Assembly (NCBI RefSeq): GCF_001673155.1
Contig: NZ_LZLE01000202.1
Location: 1-64,000, forward strand
DNA: 64,000 bases
Direction of reading: 5' to 3'
DNA from: Mycobacterium sp. 1423905.2
Lineage (GTDB): Bacteria > Actinomycetota > Actinomycetes > Mycobacteriales > Mycobacteriaceae
The translations under genes and the position numbers were made by a program. Positions 1-9,570 of this stretch are shown here, piece by piece (the first letter of the stretch is position 1; every line of letters begins with the position of its first letter). The notes under the pieces were generated by a model. That model was not told the DNA's origin. It saw only the letters and a list, made by a program, of their open reading frames with translations, and searched no databases.

Positions 1-274
1 CCCGTCCGGCAGATTCGCGATCAGCTGTTCGACCGCGACGGCGGTCGCAAACGGCGTACCGGGGGCGAACGTCGAAACCCATTCGCCGTCAAAGGCTTTG
101 GACGGGCTTACCAAGACCCGGCCCGCGGTGGTGTCGACGAGGCTGACGCCGACCTCGGTGGTGGTGTGCCGACCGTCGCGGTTGCAGCCGGCCACGATTT
201 CGACGTTCGCCCCCGGTACGCCGTTTGCGACCGCCGTCGCGGTCGAACAGCTGATCGCGAATCTGCCGGACGGG
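1..274. repeat. 77-bp perfect inverted repeat at the window edge
   Basis: Positions 1-77 are the exact reverse complement of 198-274 (base i pairs with base 275-i), and the match breaks at 78/197. The minus strand of 1-197 encodes an EspG3 C-terminal segment, including [12 protein letters not shown] followed by [13 protein letters not shown]. The plus strand from 200 encodes that last part again. Half of espG3's 3' region is therefore present twice in opposite orientation. The left arm runs into the window edge, so its true length is unknown. A fold-back assembly or library chimera is the simplest reading; a real inversion is possible. Confidence 0.85.
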
Positions 275-343
275 CAATGGTTCCCCGAACACCGGCTATC
301 CCGAGACTTCTGCGCCGAACCCTCACAAGTAGCAACGAGATAG
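198..343 (+). CDS. espG3: 3' end of espG3, ESX-3 secretion chaperone (partial, rearranged upstream)
   Basis: The last roughly 47 codons read [13 protein letters not shown]... [16 protein letters not shown] and stop with TAG at 341-343. I recognise this as the EspG3 C-terminus. EspG proteins are cytosolic chaperones that bind cognate PE/PPE heterodimers and deliver them to their ESX system. The position directly before eccD3 agrees with the known ESX-3 gene order. Upstream of about 198 the plus strand is not EspG3: the preceding part of the gene lies on the minus strand of 1-197 because of the inverted repeat. The gene is not intact as presented. Confidence 0.65.
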
Positions 344-394
344 AGAAGAGAGCACGATGCACCAGCAAGGGTCCCACCCGAAATCGAGGATCCG

Positions 395-1804
395 ATGACG
401 TCGGGAACCGTCATGCCAATAGTCCGCGTCGCCATCCTCGCGGACAGCAGGTTGACGGAGATGGCCCTGCCCGCGGAGTTGCCGCTGCGCGAAATCCTGC
501 CCGCCGTCGAGCGGTTGGCCGCCCCAACCACAGCCGACGGCGACGCGGAGATCTCCGCGGTCCAGCTGAGCCTGGCACCCATCGGTGGCGCGCCGTTCAG
601 TTTGGACGCCAGCCTGGACACCGTGGGCGTGGTCGACGGTGATCTGCTCGCTTTGCAGCCGGTGCCCAGCGGACCGGCGGCGCCGGGCATCGTCGAAGAC
701 ATCGCCGACGCGGCGATGATCTTCTCCGCCTCCCGGCAAAAGCCATGGGGTGCCCGCGACATTCGGCGCGGCGCGCTGGCCGCGGTGATCGCCGTCGCGC
801 TGGTCGCGTCCGGGTTGGCGGTCAGTCACCGGGTCGCCACCGGTGCGCTGGCCGGACTGCTCGCGGTCAGCGCGATCGCGGTGGTCATCGCCGTGGCCGG
901 CTTGCTGGTGGCCGCCCGCTCGCCGCGGGCCGGCCATGCGCTGACCATCGCCGCGCTGGTGCCCATCGCCGGTGCCCTGGCGCTGGCGGTACCCGGCCGG
1001 TTCGGGGCGGCGCAGGTGCTGCTGGCCGCCGCGGGTGTCACCGCCTGGGCGGTGATCGCGCTGATCGTCCCGACGGCTGAACGCGAGCGCGTCGTCGCAT
1101 TCTTCACCGCGGTCGCGGTCGTCGGCGCCGCAGTGGCGCTGGCCGCCGGTGCCGAATTGCTCTGGCGGCTGTCGCTGTTGAGCATCGGCTGCGGGTTGAT
1201 CGTGGCGGCGCTGCTGGTCACCATCCAGGCGGCACAGCTCTCGGCGCTGTGGGCGCGATTCCCGTTGCCCAACATTCCGGCGCCCGGGGACCCCACTCCG
1301 TCGGCTCCCTCGCTGCGGGTGCTGGAAGACCTGCCGCGGCGGGTCCGGGTCAGCGACGCCCACCAGAACGGGTTCATCGCGGCCGCCGTGTTGCTCAGCG
1401 TGCTCGGCTCGGTGGCTATCGCCTGGCGCCCGGACGTGCTCAGCGTGATCGGCTGGTACGTGGTGGCGGCGACGGCGGCCACCGCGACACTGCGGGCCCG
1501 GGTATGGGATTCGGCCACCTGCAAGGCGTGGTTGCTGGCGCAGCCGTTCCTGGTGGCCGCGATCTTGCTGGTGATCTACACCGTCACCGGGCACTACGTC
1601 GCCGCTTTCGGGGCGGTGCTGGTGCTGACCGTGCTCGCGCTGGCTTGGGTCGTGGTCGCGCTGAACCCGAACATCGCCGCACCGGACAGCTACTCGCTGC
1701 CGCTGCGCCGGCTGCTGGGCTTCGTGGCCGCCGGCCTGGACGCGTCCTTGATTCCCGTGATGGCCTATCTGGTCGGTCTGTTCGCCTGGGTTCTCAATCG
1801 ATGA
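395..1804 (+). CDS. eccD3: EccD3, ESX-3 type VII secretion membrane channel component
   Basis: A 469-residue protein with an N-terminal ubiquitin-like domain (about 1-95, containing [19 protein letters not shown]) followed by about eleven hydrophobic segments (for example [17 protein letters not shown]), typical of EccD. EccD forms the inner-membrane pore region of the ESX complex together with EccB, EccC and EccE. ESX-3 exports EsxG/EsxH and PE5-PPE4 and is needed for iron and zinc homeostasis in mycobacteria. Its stop overlaps the mycP3 start by 4 bp (ATGA). ATG 395 was used, although ATG 413 is a plausible alternative. The iron/zinc control described for this locus lies upstream of the window. 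Confidence 0.95.
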   Translation: MTSGTVMPIVRVAILADSRLTEMALPAELPLREILPAVERLAAPTTADGDAEISAVQLSLAPIGGAPFSLDASLDTVGVVDGDLLALQPVPSGPAAPGIVEDIADAAMIFSASRQKPWGARDIRRGALAAVIAVALVASGLAVSHRVATGALAGLLAVSAIAVVIAVAGLLVAARSPRAGHALTIAALVPIAGALALAVPGRFGAAQVLLAAAGVTAWAVIALIVPTAERERVVAFFTAVAVVGAAVALAAGAELLWRLSLLSIGCGLIVAALLVTIQAAQLSALWARFPLPNIPAPGDPTPSAPSLRVLEDLPRRVRVSDAHQNGFIAAAVLLSVLGSVAIAWRPDVLSVIGWYVVAATAATATLRARVWDSATCKAWLLAQPFLVAAILLVIYTVTGHYVAAFGAVLVLTVLALAWVVVALNPNIAAPDSYSLPLRRLLGFVAAGLDASLIPVMAYLVGLFAWVLNR

Positions 1805-3192
1805 TTCAGCGTGGCTTAGCCTGCCTCACTGCGGCTTTGGCCGTCGTGGTGTGGACTGCACCCGCCGCGTTGGCCGTCACCAAACCGGAAGTGGACCCGG
1901 GGGTGCCGCCGCCGAGCGGCAGCCCCGGACCGGTGCAGCCGATGGAGCAGCGCGGCCCGTGCAGCGTCTCGGGGATCATTCCGGGCACCGACCCCGGGGT
2001 GCCGACGCCCAGTCAGACGATGCTGAGTCTGCCTTCGGCATGGCAGTTCTCCCGCGGTGACGGCCAACTGGTCGCAATCATCGACACCGGTGTGCGACCC
2101 GGCCCGCGCCTGCCCAACGTCGACGCCGGTGGTGACTTCGTGGAATCGACCGACGGCCTCAGTGACTGCGACGGGCACGGCACCCTGGTCGCCGGAGTGA
2201 TCGCCGGCCAACCAGGTGACGACGGCTTCTCCGGTGTCGCCCCCGCGGCCCGACTGTTGTCGATTCGGGTGACATCGGCCAAGTTCTCGCCGCGCTTGGC
2301 CGGTGGCGACCCGACGGTGGCGCGGGCGTCGCTGGACATTGCGGCGCTGGGCCGTGCGATCGTGCACGCCGCCGACCTCGGCGCCCGGGTCATCAACATT
2401 TCCGCCATCACCTGCCTGCCCGCTGACCGGCCGGTGGACCAGGCGGCGCTAGGCGCGGCCATCCGCTACGCCGCAGTGGACAAGGACGTGGTGATCGTCG
2501 CCGCCGCCGGCAACAGCGGACCCACCGGATCGGTCGCCGGCGGAACGTCGTGCGACTCGAACCCGCTCACCGACCTGAGTCGCCCCGACGATCCGCGCAA
2601 TTGGGCCGGAGTCACCTCGGTGTCCATCCCGTCGTGGTGGCAGCCCTACGTGCTGTCCGTGGCGTCGCTGAACCCCGAAGGGCGACCGTCCGCCTTCACC
2701 ATGGCCGGGCCGTGGGTAGGCATCGCCGCGCCGGGGGAAAACATCGCCTCGGTCAGCAACGCCGACGGCGGTGGCCTGGCCAACGGCCTGCCCGACGAAC
2801 ATCAGCAACTCGTCGCGCTCAGCGGCACCAGCTATGCCGCCGGTTATGTCTCCGGTGTCGCGGCCCTGGTGCGCAGCAAGTACCCCGCGATGTCAGCGAC
2901 CGACGTGGTACGCCGCATCACGGCAACGGCGCACAACGGTGCCCGCGACCCCTCCAACGTCGTCGGCGTCGGCGCCGTCGACCCAGTGGCCGCGCTCACC
3001 TGGCAACTGTCCGCCGGCAGCCAACCCGGTGCACCGGCCACCAGGCCGGTCGCCGCGCCGCCCCCGCCGGCACCCAAGGACCCCACGCCGCGCAACGTCG
3101 CCTTCGCCGGTGTCGGCGCGCTGGCGTTGCTGGTGACGGCGGTCGCCGCCGCGGTGGCGATCACCCGTCGACGAAAGGAGCCCACCCCGTGA
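1801..3192 (+). CDS. mycP3: MycP3, mycosin subtilisin-like membrane protease of ESX-3
   Basis: A 463-residue S8 protease. An N-terminal signal sequence (ACLTAALAVVVWTAPAALA) precedes the catalytic domain. The triad is visible as Asp in VAIIDTGVRPG (about 95), His in CDGHGTLVAG (about 128) and Ser in LSGTSYAAGYVSG (about 345), with the oxyanion Asn in VAAAGNSG. A proline-rich linker leads to a C-terminal transmembrane helix (LALLVTAVAAAVAI) and a basic cytoplasmic tail, the standard mycosin layout. Mycosins stabilise the ESX membrane complex and can process substrates. ATG 1801 is fixed by the 4-bp overlap with eccD3, and the 3' end overlaps eccE3 by 4 bp (GTGA). Confidence 0.95.
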   Translation: MIQRGLACLTAALAVVVWTAPAALAVTKPEVDPGVPPPSGSPGPVQPMEQRGPCSVSGIIPGTDPGVPTPSQTMLSLPSAWQFSRGDGQLVAIIDTGVRPGPRLPNVDAGGDFVESTDGLSDCDGHGTLVAGVIAGQPGDDGFSGVAPAARLLSIRVTSAKFSPRLAGGDPTVARASLDIAALGRAIVHAADLGARVINISAITCLPADRPVDQAALGAAIRYAAVDKDVVIVAAAGNSGPTGSVAGGTSCDSNPLTDLSRPDDPRNWAGVTSVSIPSWWQPYVLSVASLNPEGRPSAFTMAGPWVGIAAPGENIASVSNADGGGLANGLPDEHQQLVALSGTSYAAGYVSGVAALVRSKYPAMSATDVVRRITATAHNGARDPSNVVGVGAVDPVAALTWQLSAGSQPGAPATRPVAAPPPPAPKDPTPRNVAFAGVGALALLVTAVAAAVAITRRRKEPTP

Positions 3193-4175
3193 GCCGATCG
3201 ATCGCTGCGCCCGGCACCGGGCGCATCACCCTGGCGTTGCTTGCCGTCGTGCCGGCGGTGCTCGCTTATCCGTGGCACACCACGCGGGACTATTGGTTGG
3301 TCGGCATCGCCGTGGCCGTCGTGGTCGTGTTGTTCGGTTGGTGGAAGGGTCTGCACTGGACGACTCTGCTGCGTCGCCGGCTGGCGATCATGGGCGGGCG
3401 TCGATCGGCGCCGGCGGCCGACACCCGCATCACCGCAGTGGTACGTATCGGTGCGCCCCCCTCGGGAACCGACGTGCTGCCGCTGCCGCTGCTCGCCCGC
3501 TACCTGAACTGCTACGGCGTCCGCGCCGACACGATCCGAATCACCAACCGTCACACGGGTTCTGGAGCCGTCCAGACCTGGGTCGGGCTGACCGTCGACG
3601 CCGCGGACAACCTGGCCGCGTTGCAGGCCCGTTCGCCGCGCATTCCGCTGCAGGAGACCGCGCAGGTGGCCGCCCGGCGGCTGGCCGACCATCTGCGCGA
3701 ATTAGGCTGGGATGCCAACCCGGTTCCGCCCGACGAGGTGCCCGCATTACTGGCGCCCGGCGCGCACGAAAGCTGGTCAGTGGTCCGCCAGGGCGACTCG
3801 AATTACCTTGCCGCATATCGCGTTTCAATAGACGACGCACTGCCCGAGCGGTTGGCCGCCATCCGCGAGCACAAGGCGAACCAAACCTGGACGGCGCTGG
3901 AGATCGCTGCAGCGGCGCGGTCGGCAGGCCAATACACGCTCGCGGCGGCCTGCGCCTTTCGCACCGACACGCCCGGCGGTGCCCTGGCGCTGACCGGAGT
4001 GACTCCGCAACGCGGGAACCAGCTACCGGCCCTGCGGGCGTTGACCCCGCTGGCCACCCAACGACTCGACGGCCACACGGCAGTGCCCGCCGATGTGTTG
4101 ACCGGCCTGGACTGGCCGACGCCGTCAGCGGGCTCGCACCGGGCGCCGCTGACCGAAGCCGCTAGTCGAACATGA
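3189..4175 (+). CDS. eccE3: EccE3, ESX-3 type VII secretion membrane component
   Basis: A 328-residue protein with two N-terminal membrane helices (LALLAVVPAVLAY and VGIAVAVVVVLFGWW) followed by a soluble domain of about 270 residues, the usual EccE layout. EccE sits at the periphery of the EccBCDE inner-membrane complex. The GTG start at 3189 overlaps the mycP3 stop, giving an eccD3-mycP3-eccE3 translationally coupled cluster. The 3' end overlaps the convergent hydrolase gene by 14 bp. Confidence 0.92.
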   Translation: MSRSIAAPGTGRITLALLAVVPAVLAYPWHTTRDYWLVGIAVAVVVVLFGWWKGLHWTTLLRRRLAIMGGRRSAPAADTRITAVVRIGAPPSGTDVLPLPLLARYLNCYGVRADTIRITNRHTGSGAVQTWVGLTVDAADNLAALQARSPRIPLQETAQVAARRLADHLRELGWDANPVPPDEVPALLAPGAHESWSVVRQGDSNYLAAYRVSIDDALPERLAAIREHKANQTWTALEIAAAARSAGQYTLAAACAFRTDTPGGALALTGVTPQRGNQLPALRALTPLATQRLDGHTAVPADVLTGLDWPTPSAGSHRAPLTEAASRT

Positions 4176-5376
4176 CGCGCTGCAGGAACGGGGTCATGCG
4201 CCGCAGGTAGTCCAGCTGACTCACGTGCAAGACGTGGTTGCCCGGAAACCAATGCAGCGCGCAGCGATCCCAATGCTCCCAGAGCAGAGTCGCCTGTTCG
4301 GGGGGTGCCATCCGGTCACCGAGTCCGGTGATGATCATCCGGCGGTCCCTCGGTAGCAGCGGTCGGTAGTTCAGCGGGCTGTGATAAGACAACCCCGCGA
4401 CCATCTCCTCCCGGCTGATACCGGACAACCGCAGCCCCAGCTTGATCAGCTTGTTGGCCGGAAACCACTCGTCGAACATCGTCGTCGGCGTGACGACGGG
4501 GCAGTTGGCGATCACCGCTTGCAGCCGCGGCTCTACCGCGGCGATCAGCGCTGAGGTGTAGCCGCCCAACGAGATGCCGGTCAGCGCGATGCGCTGCACG
4601 CCACTGTGGCACAAGTAATCGACGACAGATCGAAAGTCGTGCACCGCCTGGGCCATCGCCTCGGCGAAGCCACTCAACCCGGCGGCGAAATAGCCGAATC
4701 CGCTGAACGGCGCGAACCTTCCGGCTCGCTTGCCGTGAAACGGCAACGTATACAACAGCACGTCGTACCCGGACCGGTAGTACCACGGCAACGCGAAGAA
4801 GCGTCCGTTGACTAGGTAGGACGAGCCCATGAAGCCATGGATCACGCACAGCGTCGGCCGGGGACCGTCGGCGTGACGCCAATGCTGCGCTCGCACAGTG
4901 GTGTTGGCGCGAAAGCCGCTCCAGCGTCGGCGCAACGCGGGATTGATCGCCCGGAAGCTGCTGGTGAAGAAGATGTTGTCGACGGTGCCACCGGCCACCC
5001 GTTCGGCCAGCGGGCTGGCCCGCCGCGACACGACCTCGGGTAGCGCCGTCGGCGCCGGGAACGACTGCTGGGCATCGCCGTGCGCGGCGAGTTCGGCGTA
5101 GAACTGCAGATCGCTGCGCTCGTCCCCGCCGTCAGCGCGCCGCAGTGAACCGGCCAGCACCGCCGGGGCCACTGTGACCGACAGTATCGAGGCGACCGCG
5201 GTGCGCAACGCGATGTCGCTGAGCGACGACGACTCGACCACCAGGCGCTGCCTCGGTGACAGCGCCTCGAGCGGAGGTAGACCCTCAGCGCCGGCATCGG
5301 CACCGGGCACCTCGGGGAGCGGCACGGGCAGTGTGATCGGATCCGATTGCGGCGACCGCCCGGAAGTCTCGGACAT
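4162..5376 (-). CDS. Alpha/beta hydrolase fold protein (Rv0293c-like)
   Basis: A 404-residue protein when started at the ATG encoding MSETSGRSP; the frame is open further upstream, but that part does not look coding. It has an HGFMGSSY oxyanion region, a nucleophile elbow GISLGG in a position expected for an esterase/acyl hydrolase, and a late His (GNHVLHVSQ) that could complete the triad. The N-terminal 120 residues are low-complexity and helical. The substrate is unknown. It runs convergent to eccE3 and divergent from tam, and its position right after eccE3 matches the arrangement I recall from M. tuberculosis. Confidence 0.8.
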   Translation of the reverse strand: MSETSGRSPQSDPITLPVPLPEVPGADAGAEGLPPLEALSPRQRLVVESSSLSDIALRTAVASILSVTVAPAVLAGSLRRADGGDERSDLQFYAELAAHGDAQQSFPAPTALPEVVSRRASPLAERVAGGTVDNIFFTSSFRAINPALRRRWSGFRANTTVRAQHWRHADGPRPTLCVIHGFMGSSYLVNGRFFALPWYYRSGYDVLLYTLPFHGKRAGRFAPFSGFGYFAAGLSGFAEAMAQAVHDFRSVVDYLCHSGVQRIALTGISLGGYTSALIAAVEPRLQAVIANCPVVTPTTMFDEWFPANKLIKLGLRLSGISREEMVAGLSYHSPLNYRPLLPRDRRMIITGLGDRMAPPEQATLLWEHWDRCALHWFPGNHVLHVSQLDYLRRMTPFLQRVMFD

Positions 5377-5484
5377 CTCGGTGATGGTAGCGCCGGGAAT
5401 AGGCGTTGGGTGGGTGTACGGACGGGTCCGGTAATACGGTTGAGTTAGCACCCGCCGGGCGAGGTGTAGATCAGGAGGACCGAC

Positions 5485-6264
5485 ATGTGGGATCCCGACG
5501 TCTACCTGGCTTTCGCAGACCATCGCAGCCGTCCGTTCTACGACCTGGTGTCACGGGTAGGCGCAGAGCGCGCGCGGCGGGTGGTCGACCTGGGCTGCGG
5601 ACCGGGCCACTTGACCAAATACCTGGCGCGTCGGTGGCCCGGCGCGGTGATCGAGGCGCTGGACAGCTCACCGGAGATGGTCGCGGCCGCGCGGGAACGC
5701 GGTATCGAGGCGACCACCGGAGACTTGCGGGACTGGAAGCCGCAACCCGACACCGACGTGGTGGTCAGCAACGCCGCGCTGCACTGGGTTCCCGAACACG
5801 CCGACCTGCTGCTGCGCTGGGTCAGCCAGCTGCCGGCCGGATCCTGGATCGGAGCTCAGCTGCCCGGAAACTTCGACACCCCGTCGCATGCCGCGGTGCG
5901 CGCCCTGGCCCGTCGGGAACCGTACGCAAAGATCATGCGCGACATACCGTTTCGCGTCGGGGCGGTGGTTCATCCGCCGACCCACTATGCCGATCTGCTG
6001 ATGGACGCCGGCTGCCGCGTCGATGTCTGGGAGACCACCTATCTCCACCAGCTGACCGGTGCGCACCCGGTGCTGGAATGGATCACCGGCACCGCGCTGG
6101 TGCCGGTGCGGGACCGGCTCGACGACGAGGGCTGGGAACGGTTCCGCAGCGAGCTCATCCCGCTGCTCGACGACGCCTACCCGCCCCGGCCGGACGGGAC
6201 GACGATCTTCCCGTTCCGGCGGGTGTTCATCGTGGCCGAGGTAGGCGGCGGTCACCGATCCTGA
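5485..6264 (+). CDS. tam: Trans-aconitate 2-methyltransferase
   Basis: A 259-residue SAM-dependent methyltransferase. Motif I is [11 protein letters not shown] (about 33-43), the acidic ribose-binding residue is in EALDSSPEM, and [14 protein letters not shown] is the Tam family signature. The enzyme methylates trans-aconitate, a spontaneous isomer of cis-aconitate that inhibits aconitase. The family length is about 250-260, so it is complete. The start ([10 protein letters not shown]) follows an AGGAGG-like site. Its 3' end overlaps the convergent sulfatase gene by 13 bp. Confidence 0.92.
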   Translation: MWDPDVYLAFADHRSRPFYDLVSRVGAERARRVVDLGCGPGHLTKYLARRWPGAVIEALDSSPEMVAAARERGIEATTGDLRDWKPQPDTDVVVSNAALHWVPEHADLLLRWVSQLPAGSWIGAQLPGNFDTPSHAAVRALARREPYAKIMRDIPFRVGAVVHPPTHYADLLMDAGCRVDVWETTYLHQLTGAHPVLEWITGTALVPVRDRLDDEGWERFRSELIPLLDDAYPPRPDGTTIFPFRRVFIVAEVGGGHRS

Positions 6265-7664
6265 CTCGGCGGCGCGGCCTCTTCCTCGATGCCGCGGTCG
6301 ACGGCAATCGCCGACCTGCTGGTCGGTGCGGTGCGGTGAATCCGCAAATAGGTCTCGGTATAGCGCTCGGCAATCCGGGTTCCGGCGAAGTCTGACGGTA
6401 TGACGTCGCCGGTGCGTTGCCGCCAGTCGTAGAGCTGATCGGCCAGATCCGCGGCGATCGCATTGGCCTGTTGGGTGGTCTCACCGGCGAGCAGGTTGTT
6501 GGTTTCGGTGGGATCGGCTTGTAGGTCGTACAGTTCGCGTTGCGGCCGCGGCGTCTTGACGAACGGGGCGACGGCCACTCCGGACGGGCTGGCCTCGATA
6601 TCCCACGGCAAGTCCAACATCGGGCGGGGGACATAGTTTTCGATGTAGCTGAATTCCGTTGTGCGAATTGCCCGGATCGGGTCGAAGGAGTCGTGGTAGG
6701 TCTTGGCGGAGTACACGTGGTGGCGCACCGGCCCGCCGGGATACTCCGGCGTCAACAAGGCCTGGGCGTGGGACACACCGTCGATGTCGGCCGGCAGGTG
6801 CACCCCGAGTAAGCCCAGCAGCGTGGGAACCAGGTCGACGCCGCTGAACAGTTGGTCGTAGACGCGGGGGGCCAGCGACCGGCCGGTGGGCGGCCGCATG
6901 ATCATGGCGATACCGGTTCCGGCGTCGTACAGCGTGGATTTCGCACGGGGGAACGCCGGGCCGTGATCGGTGAAGAACACCACCCAGGTGTTATCGGCCA
7001 GCCCCGTCTCGGTCAGAGTGTCCAGTATTTCGCCGACGGCTGCGTCCGCGGTGGCGATCGAACCGTAGAAGTCGGCGAGGTCTTGCCGCACCTCGGGCGT
7101 ATCGGGCAGGTAGTCGGGCAGGTCCACCGCCGCGCTGTCGGCCGGTTCGTACCGGTCGTGCGGGTAGGGGCGGTGGGTCTCGAAGAATCCGGCGGTGAGC
7201 AGGAACGGTCGGCGACCGCGGGCGACGTCGCTGTGCCGCAACCAATTCCGCACCTTGTCCACCACGTACTCGCAGTAGGAGTTGGACACGTCGAACTCGT
7301 TGAAGCCCAGCCGCTTGGGGTAGGACGTCTCGTGCTGCATGCCGAAAAGCGCGGAGTGCCAACCGAAGTCGGACAGTATCTGCGGCAGGGTGCGGACTCC
7401 GCTGCGATATTCCCAGCCGTGGTGGGCCAAGCCCAGCAGCCCGTTGCTCTGCGGGTAGCGGCCGGTGAACAGCGAACCTCGCGATGGAGAACACAGCGGC
7501 GCGGTGGCGTGAGCCCGGGTGAACAAGATCCCCTCGGCAGCAAGCTGGTCCAGTCGGGGGCTGTCGACGTCAGCGTGACCGTAGGCGCCCAGGTACCGCC
7601 CGAGATCGTGCCAGTGCACGATCAGCACGTTGGCGGGGGTGTGCGCCGCCGTCTCAGCCGTCAA
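6252..7664 (-). CDS. Sulfatase (type I, formylglycine-dependent; Rv0296c-like)
   Basis: A 470-residue alkaline-phosphatase superfamily sulfatase. The signature CSPSR in [19 protein letters not shown] (about 58) supplies the Cys that is converted to formylglycine. Metal-binding residues lie in [12 protein letters not shown] near the N-terminus and [11 protein letters not shown] near 240. The first metal motif has HD where many sulfatases have DD, a visible deviation. The substrate is not predictable. The start (TTG at 7664) overlaps the end of the upstream bluB-like gene, so the two are probably co-transcribed. Activity would need a formylglycine-generating enzyme encoded elsewhere. Confidence 0.85.
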   Translation of the reverse strand: MTAETAAHTPANVLIVHWHDLGRYLGAYGHADVDSPRLDQLAAEGILFTRAHATAPLCSPSRGSLFTGRYPQSNGLLGLAHHGWEYRSGVRTLPQILSDFGWHSALFGMQHETSYPKRLGFNEFDVSNSYCEYVVDKVRNWLRHSDVARGRRPFLLTAGFFETHRPYPHDRYEPADSAAVDLPDYLPDTPEVRQDLADFYGSIATADAAVGEILDTLTETGLADNTWVVFFTDHGPAFPRAKSTLYDAGTGIAMIMRPPTGRSLAPRVYDQLFSGVDLVPTLLGLLGVHLPADIDGVSHAQALLTPEYPGGPVRHHVYSAKTYHDSFDPIRAIRTTEFSYIENYVPRPMLDLPWDIEASPSGVAVAPFVKTPRPQRELYDLQADPTETNNLLAGETTQQANAIAADLADQLYDWRQRTGDVIPSDFAGTRIAERYTETYLRIHRTAPTSRSAIAVDRGIEEEAAPPSQDR

Positions 7665-8322
7665 AGTCGGTTACCTTTCCCCATTGATTCTCCGAGACGA
7701 ACTCCGTCAGGGGCCGCCCGAACGCCCAGCCGTCCAGTTCCAATGCCGGTCGGTCCGGAAAGTCGGGCACCGGGCCGATACACAGGATGGCCACCGGTTC
7801 GGCGGTGGGGGGCATCTGCAGCAGGGCCGCCAACCGCCCAGGGTCGAACAGCGACACCCACCCCATGCCGAGCCCCTCGGAGCGGGCCGCCAGCCACAGG
7901 TTCTGGATGGCGCACGACACCGACGCCAGGTCCATCTGAGGCAGCGTGCGTCGCCCGAAGACGTGCCGGTCGCGGTCGTCGCCCAGCGCCACCACCAGAA
8001 GCTCGGCGCATTCCCGGATTCCCTCGACCTTCAAGGCCAGGAATTCGTCGCCGCGGGGACCCAGGGCTTGGGCGGTCAGCGCGCGTTCTTCGTCGACCAG
8101 TGCGTGAATACGCAGGCGAAGCTGCTCATCGGTGATGCGGATGAACCGCCACGGCTGCATCAGGCCGACGCTGGGTGCGGCGTGTGCCGCGCGCAGCAAA
8201 CGCGTCAGCACCTCCTCGGAGACGACGCCGCCGGGGACGAAGCGGCGCATGTCTCGGCGCTGCGAGATCACGCGATAGACGGCCTGCCGCTCTTGGGCAG
8301 TGAACGCGTGACCCACGATCAC
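7654..8322 (-). CDS. bluB: BluB-like flavin destructase / nitroreductase family protein
   Basis: A 222-residue nitroreductase-fold protein resembling BluB, which fragments FMN to 5,6-dimethylbenzimidazole, the lower ligand of cobalamin. Family segments seen are RRDMRRFVPG (phosphate binding), HAAPSVGLMQPWRF and EGLGMGWVSLF. The mycobacterial equivalent (Rv0306) carries the same annotation, but other flavin reductases of this fold cannot be excluded without alignment. The upstream gene ends over its ATG (ATGA), and its own end overlaps the sulfatase start, so the three minus-strand genes 8801-6252 form one tight operon. Confidence 0.75.
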   Translation of the reverse strand: MIVGHAFTAQERQAVYRVISQRRDMRRFVPGGVVSEEVLTRLLRAAHAAPSVGLMQPWRFIRITDEQLRLRIHALVDEERALTAQALGPRGDEFLALKVEGIRECAELLVVALGDDRDRHVFGRRTLPQMDLASVSCAIQNLWLAARSEGLGMGWVSLFDPGRLAALLQMPPTAEPVAILCIGPVPDFPDRPALELDGWAFGRPLTEFVSENQWGKVTDFDG

Positions 8323-8801
8323 GGACTATAGGTGACGCCCACCGCCCGGAAGACGTACTCCGGCGGCACGTCGAAGGCCAGCGACCGGCGCGGCAGGCGC
8401 GCGAGTACCTCCTCGGGCAGCGTGGCCTTGAAGTGCATCGACAGATGACCGTGGAACCGCTCGTCCACCTCGGCGATGTCGAGTTCGAGCTGCAGACCGG
8501 TCGCCGAGATCTCCGCGCGGGCCGCCCCGGTCTGTGCCTGGTCCCACCGAACGTCGACGGCACGACCGGCCAGCTTGGGCACCACCGACAGCGTCGCCAG
8601 CACGCGCTGGGAGCTGAACGCCAAGCAGCCGACGTAACTGGCGATGCTGCCCTGCGAGCGCAGCCCGGGAATGGCGCCGCTGAACCGCCTGGTGACCGCC
8701 ACATGCTCGGCGAGGTAGATCAGTCCTTCCGCCTCGACCTGGTCGCGCAGATCCGCGGGCAATTTGCCCAGGCCGATTAACCTCCGAAGAATCACCGCCA
8801 T
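8319..8801 (-). CDS. Conserved mycobacterial hypothetical protein (Rv0307c-like)
   Basis: A 160-residue protein when started at MAVILRRLIGLGKLP, the same length I recall for Rv0307c. It has no signal peptide or membrane helix and no motif I can name. It is mostly beta-rich with charged loops (for example DIAEVDERFHGHLSMHF). It is first in the operon with bluB and the sulfatase (4-bp overlap with bluB), and it diverges from the PAP2 gene across a 57-bp gap that must hold both promoters. Confidence 0.7.
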   Translation of the reverse strand: MAVILRRLIGLGKLPADLRDQVEAEGLIYLAEHVAVTRRFSGAIPGLRSQGSIASYVGCLAFSSQRVLATLSVVPKLAGRAVDVRWDQAQTGAARAEISATGLQLELDIAEVDERFHGHLSMHFKATLPEEVLARLPRRSLAFDVPPEYVFRAVGVTYSP

Positions 8802-8858
8802 GAGGCCAGTATGTAGTGATTTGGTGCTGCGCGCACCGATGCTGGTAACGGTGGAGCG

Positions 8859-9512
8859 ATGACACGACCGCAAAAGGTGGCGGTGCTCTGCGTGGTGGCC
8901 GCCCTGGCCGGCTATGCCGCGCTGTGGGTCGGGCACCGCCAGAACTGGGGCTGGCTGCACACCGTCGACTGGTCGTTACTGACGCCGGCGCACGACGTCG
9001 GGATCAAACACCCGGGGTGGGTGCAATTCTGGTCGGTGGTCTCCTTCGTGTTCGGCCCAATCCCATTGCGGCTGCTGGGTTTGGCCGCCGCGTTGTTCGC
9101 GCTGGTGAAGCGCCAGGTGCGAATCGGGTTGTTGCTGTTGGCCTGTGCGCCGCTCAACGGATTCGTCACGACGGCGGCCAAGGGACTGGCCGGCCGGCCG
9201 CGACCGGCCACCGCGCTGGTCTACGCGTCCTCCACGTCGTTCCCTTCCGGACATGCCCTCGAGGCGACGGCCAGCCTGCTGGCACTGCTGACTTTTGCGC
9301 TGCCCCTGATGAAAGGCCCGCGGCTGCGCGGCGCCGTGATCGCGGTGTCCGGCCTGGCCGCGGTGCTGGTCGGCATCGCCCGGGTGGCGTTGAACGTGCA
9401 TCACCCTTCCGACGTGGTCGCCGGCTGGGCGCTGGGTTACGTCTATTTCATGTTGTGTCTGTGGATCTTTCGGCCGGCTGCGACCCGGCGTGCCTTGGTC
9501 ACGGCGCAGTGA
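8859..9512 (+). CDS. PAP2-family membrane phosphatase (Rv0308-like)
   Basis: A 217-residue integral membrane protein of the type 2 phosphatidic acid phosphatase superfamily. The three phosphatase motifs are KGLAGRPRP (motif 1), SFPSGHA (motif 2) and ARVALNVHHPSD (motif 3, with the catalytic His and Asp). About six hydrophobic helices are visible. It probably dephosphorylates a lipid (di)phosphate such as phosphatidate or polyprenyl pyrophosphate at the membrane, but the substrate is not determined by sequence. The ATG start follows the divergent promoter region shared with the Rv0307c-like gene. Confidence 0.88.
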   Translation: MTRPQKVAVLCVVAALAGYAALWVGHRQNWGWLHTVDWSLLTPAHDVGIKHPGWVQFWSVVSFVFGPIPLRLLGLAAALFALVKRQVRIGLLLLACAPLNGFVTTAAKGLAGRPRPATALVYASSTSFPSGHALEATASLLALLTFALPLMKGPRLRGAVIAVSGLAAVLVGIARVALNVHHPSDVVAGWALGYVYFMLCLWIFRPAATRRALVTAQ

Positions 9513-9570
9513 CCTAATCGGGTCTCAAGCTTTACTTGACCTCACGGGCAACGGCTTTGACGATGAATTA

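Noticed and set aside
323..1594. Long minus-strand frame (423 codons) opposite eccD3
   Set aside because: High-GC antisense shadow: Arg/Gly/His-rich composition without motifs, and eccD3 on the plus strand is unambiguous. Similar antisense frames at 22267-23433, 18619-20292 and 12814-14046 were rejected for the same reason.
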